A DNA stretch of 64,000 bases from Oreohelix idahoensis (taxonomy: Eukaryota; Mollusca; Gastropoda; Stylommatophora; Oreohelicidae). Within the stretch, counting starts at the first letter, position 1. The number at the start of each line of letters is the position of its first letter. Under the pieces are notes generated by a model. The model was not told where the DNA came from. It saw only the letters and a list, made by a program, of their open reading frames with translations, and did no database searches. Of the stretch, positions 62,690-64,000 are shown piece after piece. Position numbers and translations under genes: made by a program. The DNA lies in the NCBI GenBank assembly GCA_024509875.1, contig JAMPIV010008531.1:434001-498000 (forward strand), in the 5' to 3' direction.

Positions 62690-64000
62690 GGGATGTTATA
62701 AATATTTATAGGGGACTTAGTGTACTGACTGAGATCAGCTGTGAAGGTATCTGTACCTAATAGGTGTAGTGTTTTGCAGATAACCTTACTTGCTACCACA
62801 TTATACCTCAGTCAGAATTATTCTGGAATATTGTGATGACTACGTTAAATGTCTAGGGTATGTATATGATGAAGTGTAAGTCACAACAACAACAGACAGA
62901 TAAACAATTTAATTTATTCCACCACACTTGACAACACTGTGACACTCACACACATTTAACACTCTATAAGACTATCTTAAATAAGTCACTGGTAAAGTTT
63001 CAAATATAAATATGTATTAATTACTTTCACTAATATATATGTCCTGATTCAACTACAAAGTGAACCAGGAATCACAATCAATTGTAATTACAATTTATAT
63101 GTACAGAATTTATCAATATGAACCTTGTAGTGACATATTTTATTAATATTATCCTATGTGTGTCAGTTGTGTAGTAGTAATATGAGGTAATACTGGTTTT
63201 ATTTTTTCAAGCTATGTTGTTATTTGTCATCATGACTTCAAGTGTTTGTTTATCTTGGAAATAGTATGGGGAAAAGTTCACAGTTCCTATCAATTTAAAC
63301 ACTGTATTTTCCCTCTGTTTTATTATAAAGTCTGATTTTGAGGGGGGGGGGGGGGGGGGGGATAATGTTGAGCTCCTCTGGCCACAGACGCTTATCTTTC
63401 GTGATGGCGGCAGGAAAAGACTCCTCTGCTCGATAGCCTCCCTGTGTTCTGGAGACACCTCACTGGTCACTATCTGGACCCAGGAGTATGCTGTCAGCCT
63501 CTAGATTCAGCAAAGCTTAGACCAGGTGCTGCTCAATAACTTTAGGACCACGGTCCCTGAAACAAGAAGGTTGTACCTCCTATTTCAGAACTAATTTATA
63601 ATAAATTTCCAGACTGAACACAATACATAACAAACACTGAGTTCAGAGCGGTAGGCCAACTGCTATCTTCATCTGAAACAATTTTCACCAGTATACTCCT
63701 CCCTAATGGTTACTACGCCTCTGCAATTCCAGCATTATTTCTTTCTAGTCAATAAGATAGGTGTCAGTGTACTGTTTGGCAATTCCATGTAGTTTTACTT
63801 TCCTCCGACACCTTCTGTTCAGGTTGGAGCACTATATAGGCTTTACCTCATGTTCGCTACTGAACCACACATATATACAGACATAAATTATCAATTTACA
63901 TTCAATTTTCATTAAAAAGATATCAAATATTTCAAGCTTACCACAATTCATGGAATAATACACAGTTACGTTAACTGGCAATGAATATAGCACAATTTCG
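62690..64000 (+). repeat. Dispersed unclassified repeat, copy B
   Basis: Colinear, diverged counterpart of 30430-31860. It runs off the window end. No coding motif was seen. Confidence 0.5.
63342..63361 (+). repeat. 20-base poly-G run
   Basis: An uninterrupted G tract inside repeat copy B. Confidence 0.95.

Noticed and set aside
1..64000. CRISPR arrays, bacterial operons, tRNA or rRNA genes
   Set aside because: None seen. The regular repeats are minisatellites without unique spacers, and tRNA-like boxes belong to SINEs.

Overview
This is animal nuclear DNA, most likely from a mollusc or another lophotrochozoan. It carries a multi-exon gene with GT-AG introns buried in LINEs, Penelope-like elements, tRNA-derived SINEs, Tc1/pogo/piggyBac-type DNA transposons and two Ty3-like LTR retrotransposons. 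The assignment to a phylum is inference from this repeat mix. No bacterial, viral-genome or CRISPR feature was seen.

Host gene. One plus-strand gene crosses most of the window. I assembled nine exons by hand: 3827-3922, 6790-6862, 7060-7148, 10564-10701, 11945-12066, 12351-12566, 13249-13447, 48726-48806 and 49381-51144. All splice phases agree and give a 925-residue open product, truncated at its N-terminus because upstream exons lie outside the window. The first five exons resemble the DUF3715 pseudo-PARP domain of the TASOR/TASOR2/TEX15 family. Vertebrate TASOR is the scaffold of the HUSH complex, which silences retroelements. The last exon encodes a long disordered Ser/Pro-rich tail. The seventh intron is 35.3 kb and is made almost entirely of nested mobile elements.

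Layout. 1-3.7 kb: LINE and SINE fragments and a decayed TIR transposon. 3.8-13.4 kb: exons 1-7, with introns holding LINE pieces, a LINE-born minisatellite, a scrambled pseudo-exon relic, a dead pogo/Tigger element, a piggyBac-type MITE and a SINE. 13.5-48.7 kb: the giant intron. It contains an old Ty3-like element with integrase ahead of reverse transcriptase (13767-25341), a near-complete LINE on the minus strand (about 25394-30410) cut by a MITE, a Penelope-like element and an unknown insertion, then foldback and Penelope relics. It ends with a Tc1-like transposon (35524-48380) into which first a LINE and then a young LTR retrotransposon (36919-47012) inserted. 48.7-51.2 kb: the last two exons and a poly(A) signal. 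51.2-64 kb: intergenic DNA with foldback elements, minisatellites, SINEs, a Tc1-derived MITE and one orphan 160-codon open exon-like segment at 59174-59653.

The most notable elements are the two Ty3-like retrotransposons. They have the pol order PR-IN-RT-RNaseH, known from Gmr1-like elements, and a charged coiled-coil Gag. The younger copy has two 1384-bp LTRs that I read as identical, a perfect GGTAG target duplication and a 1272-codon open pol. The two Penelope-like relics carry hammerhead ribozyme cores.
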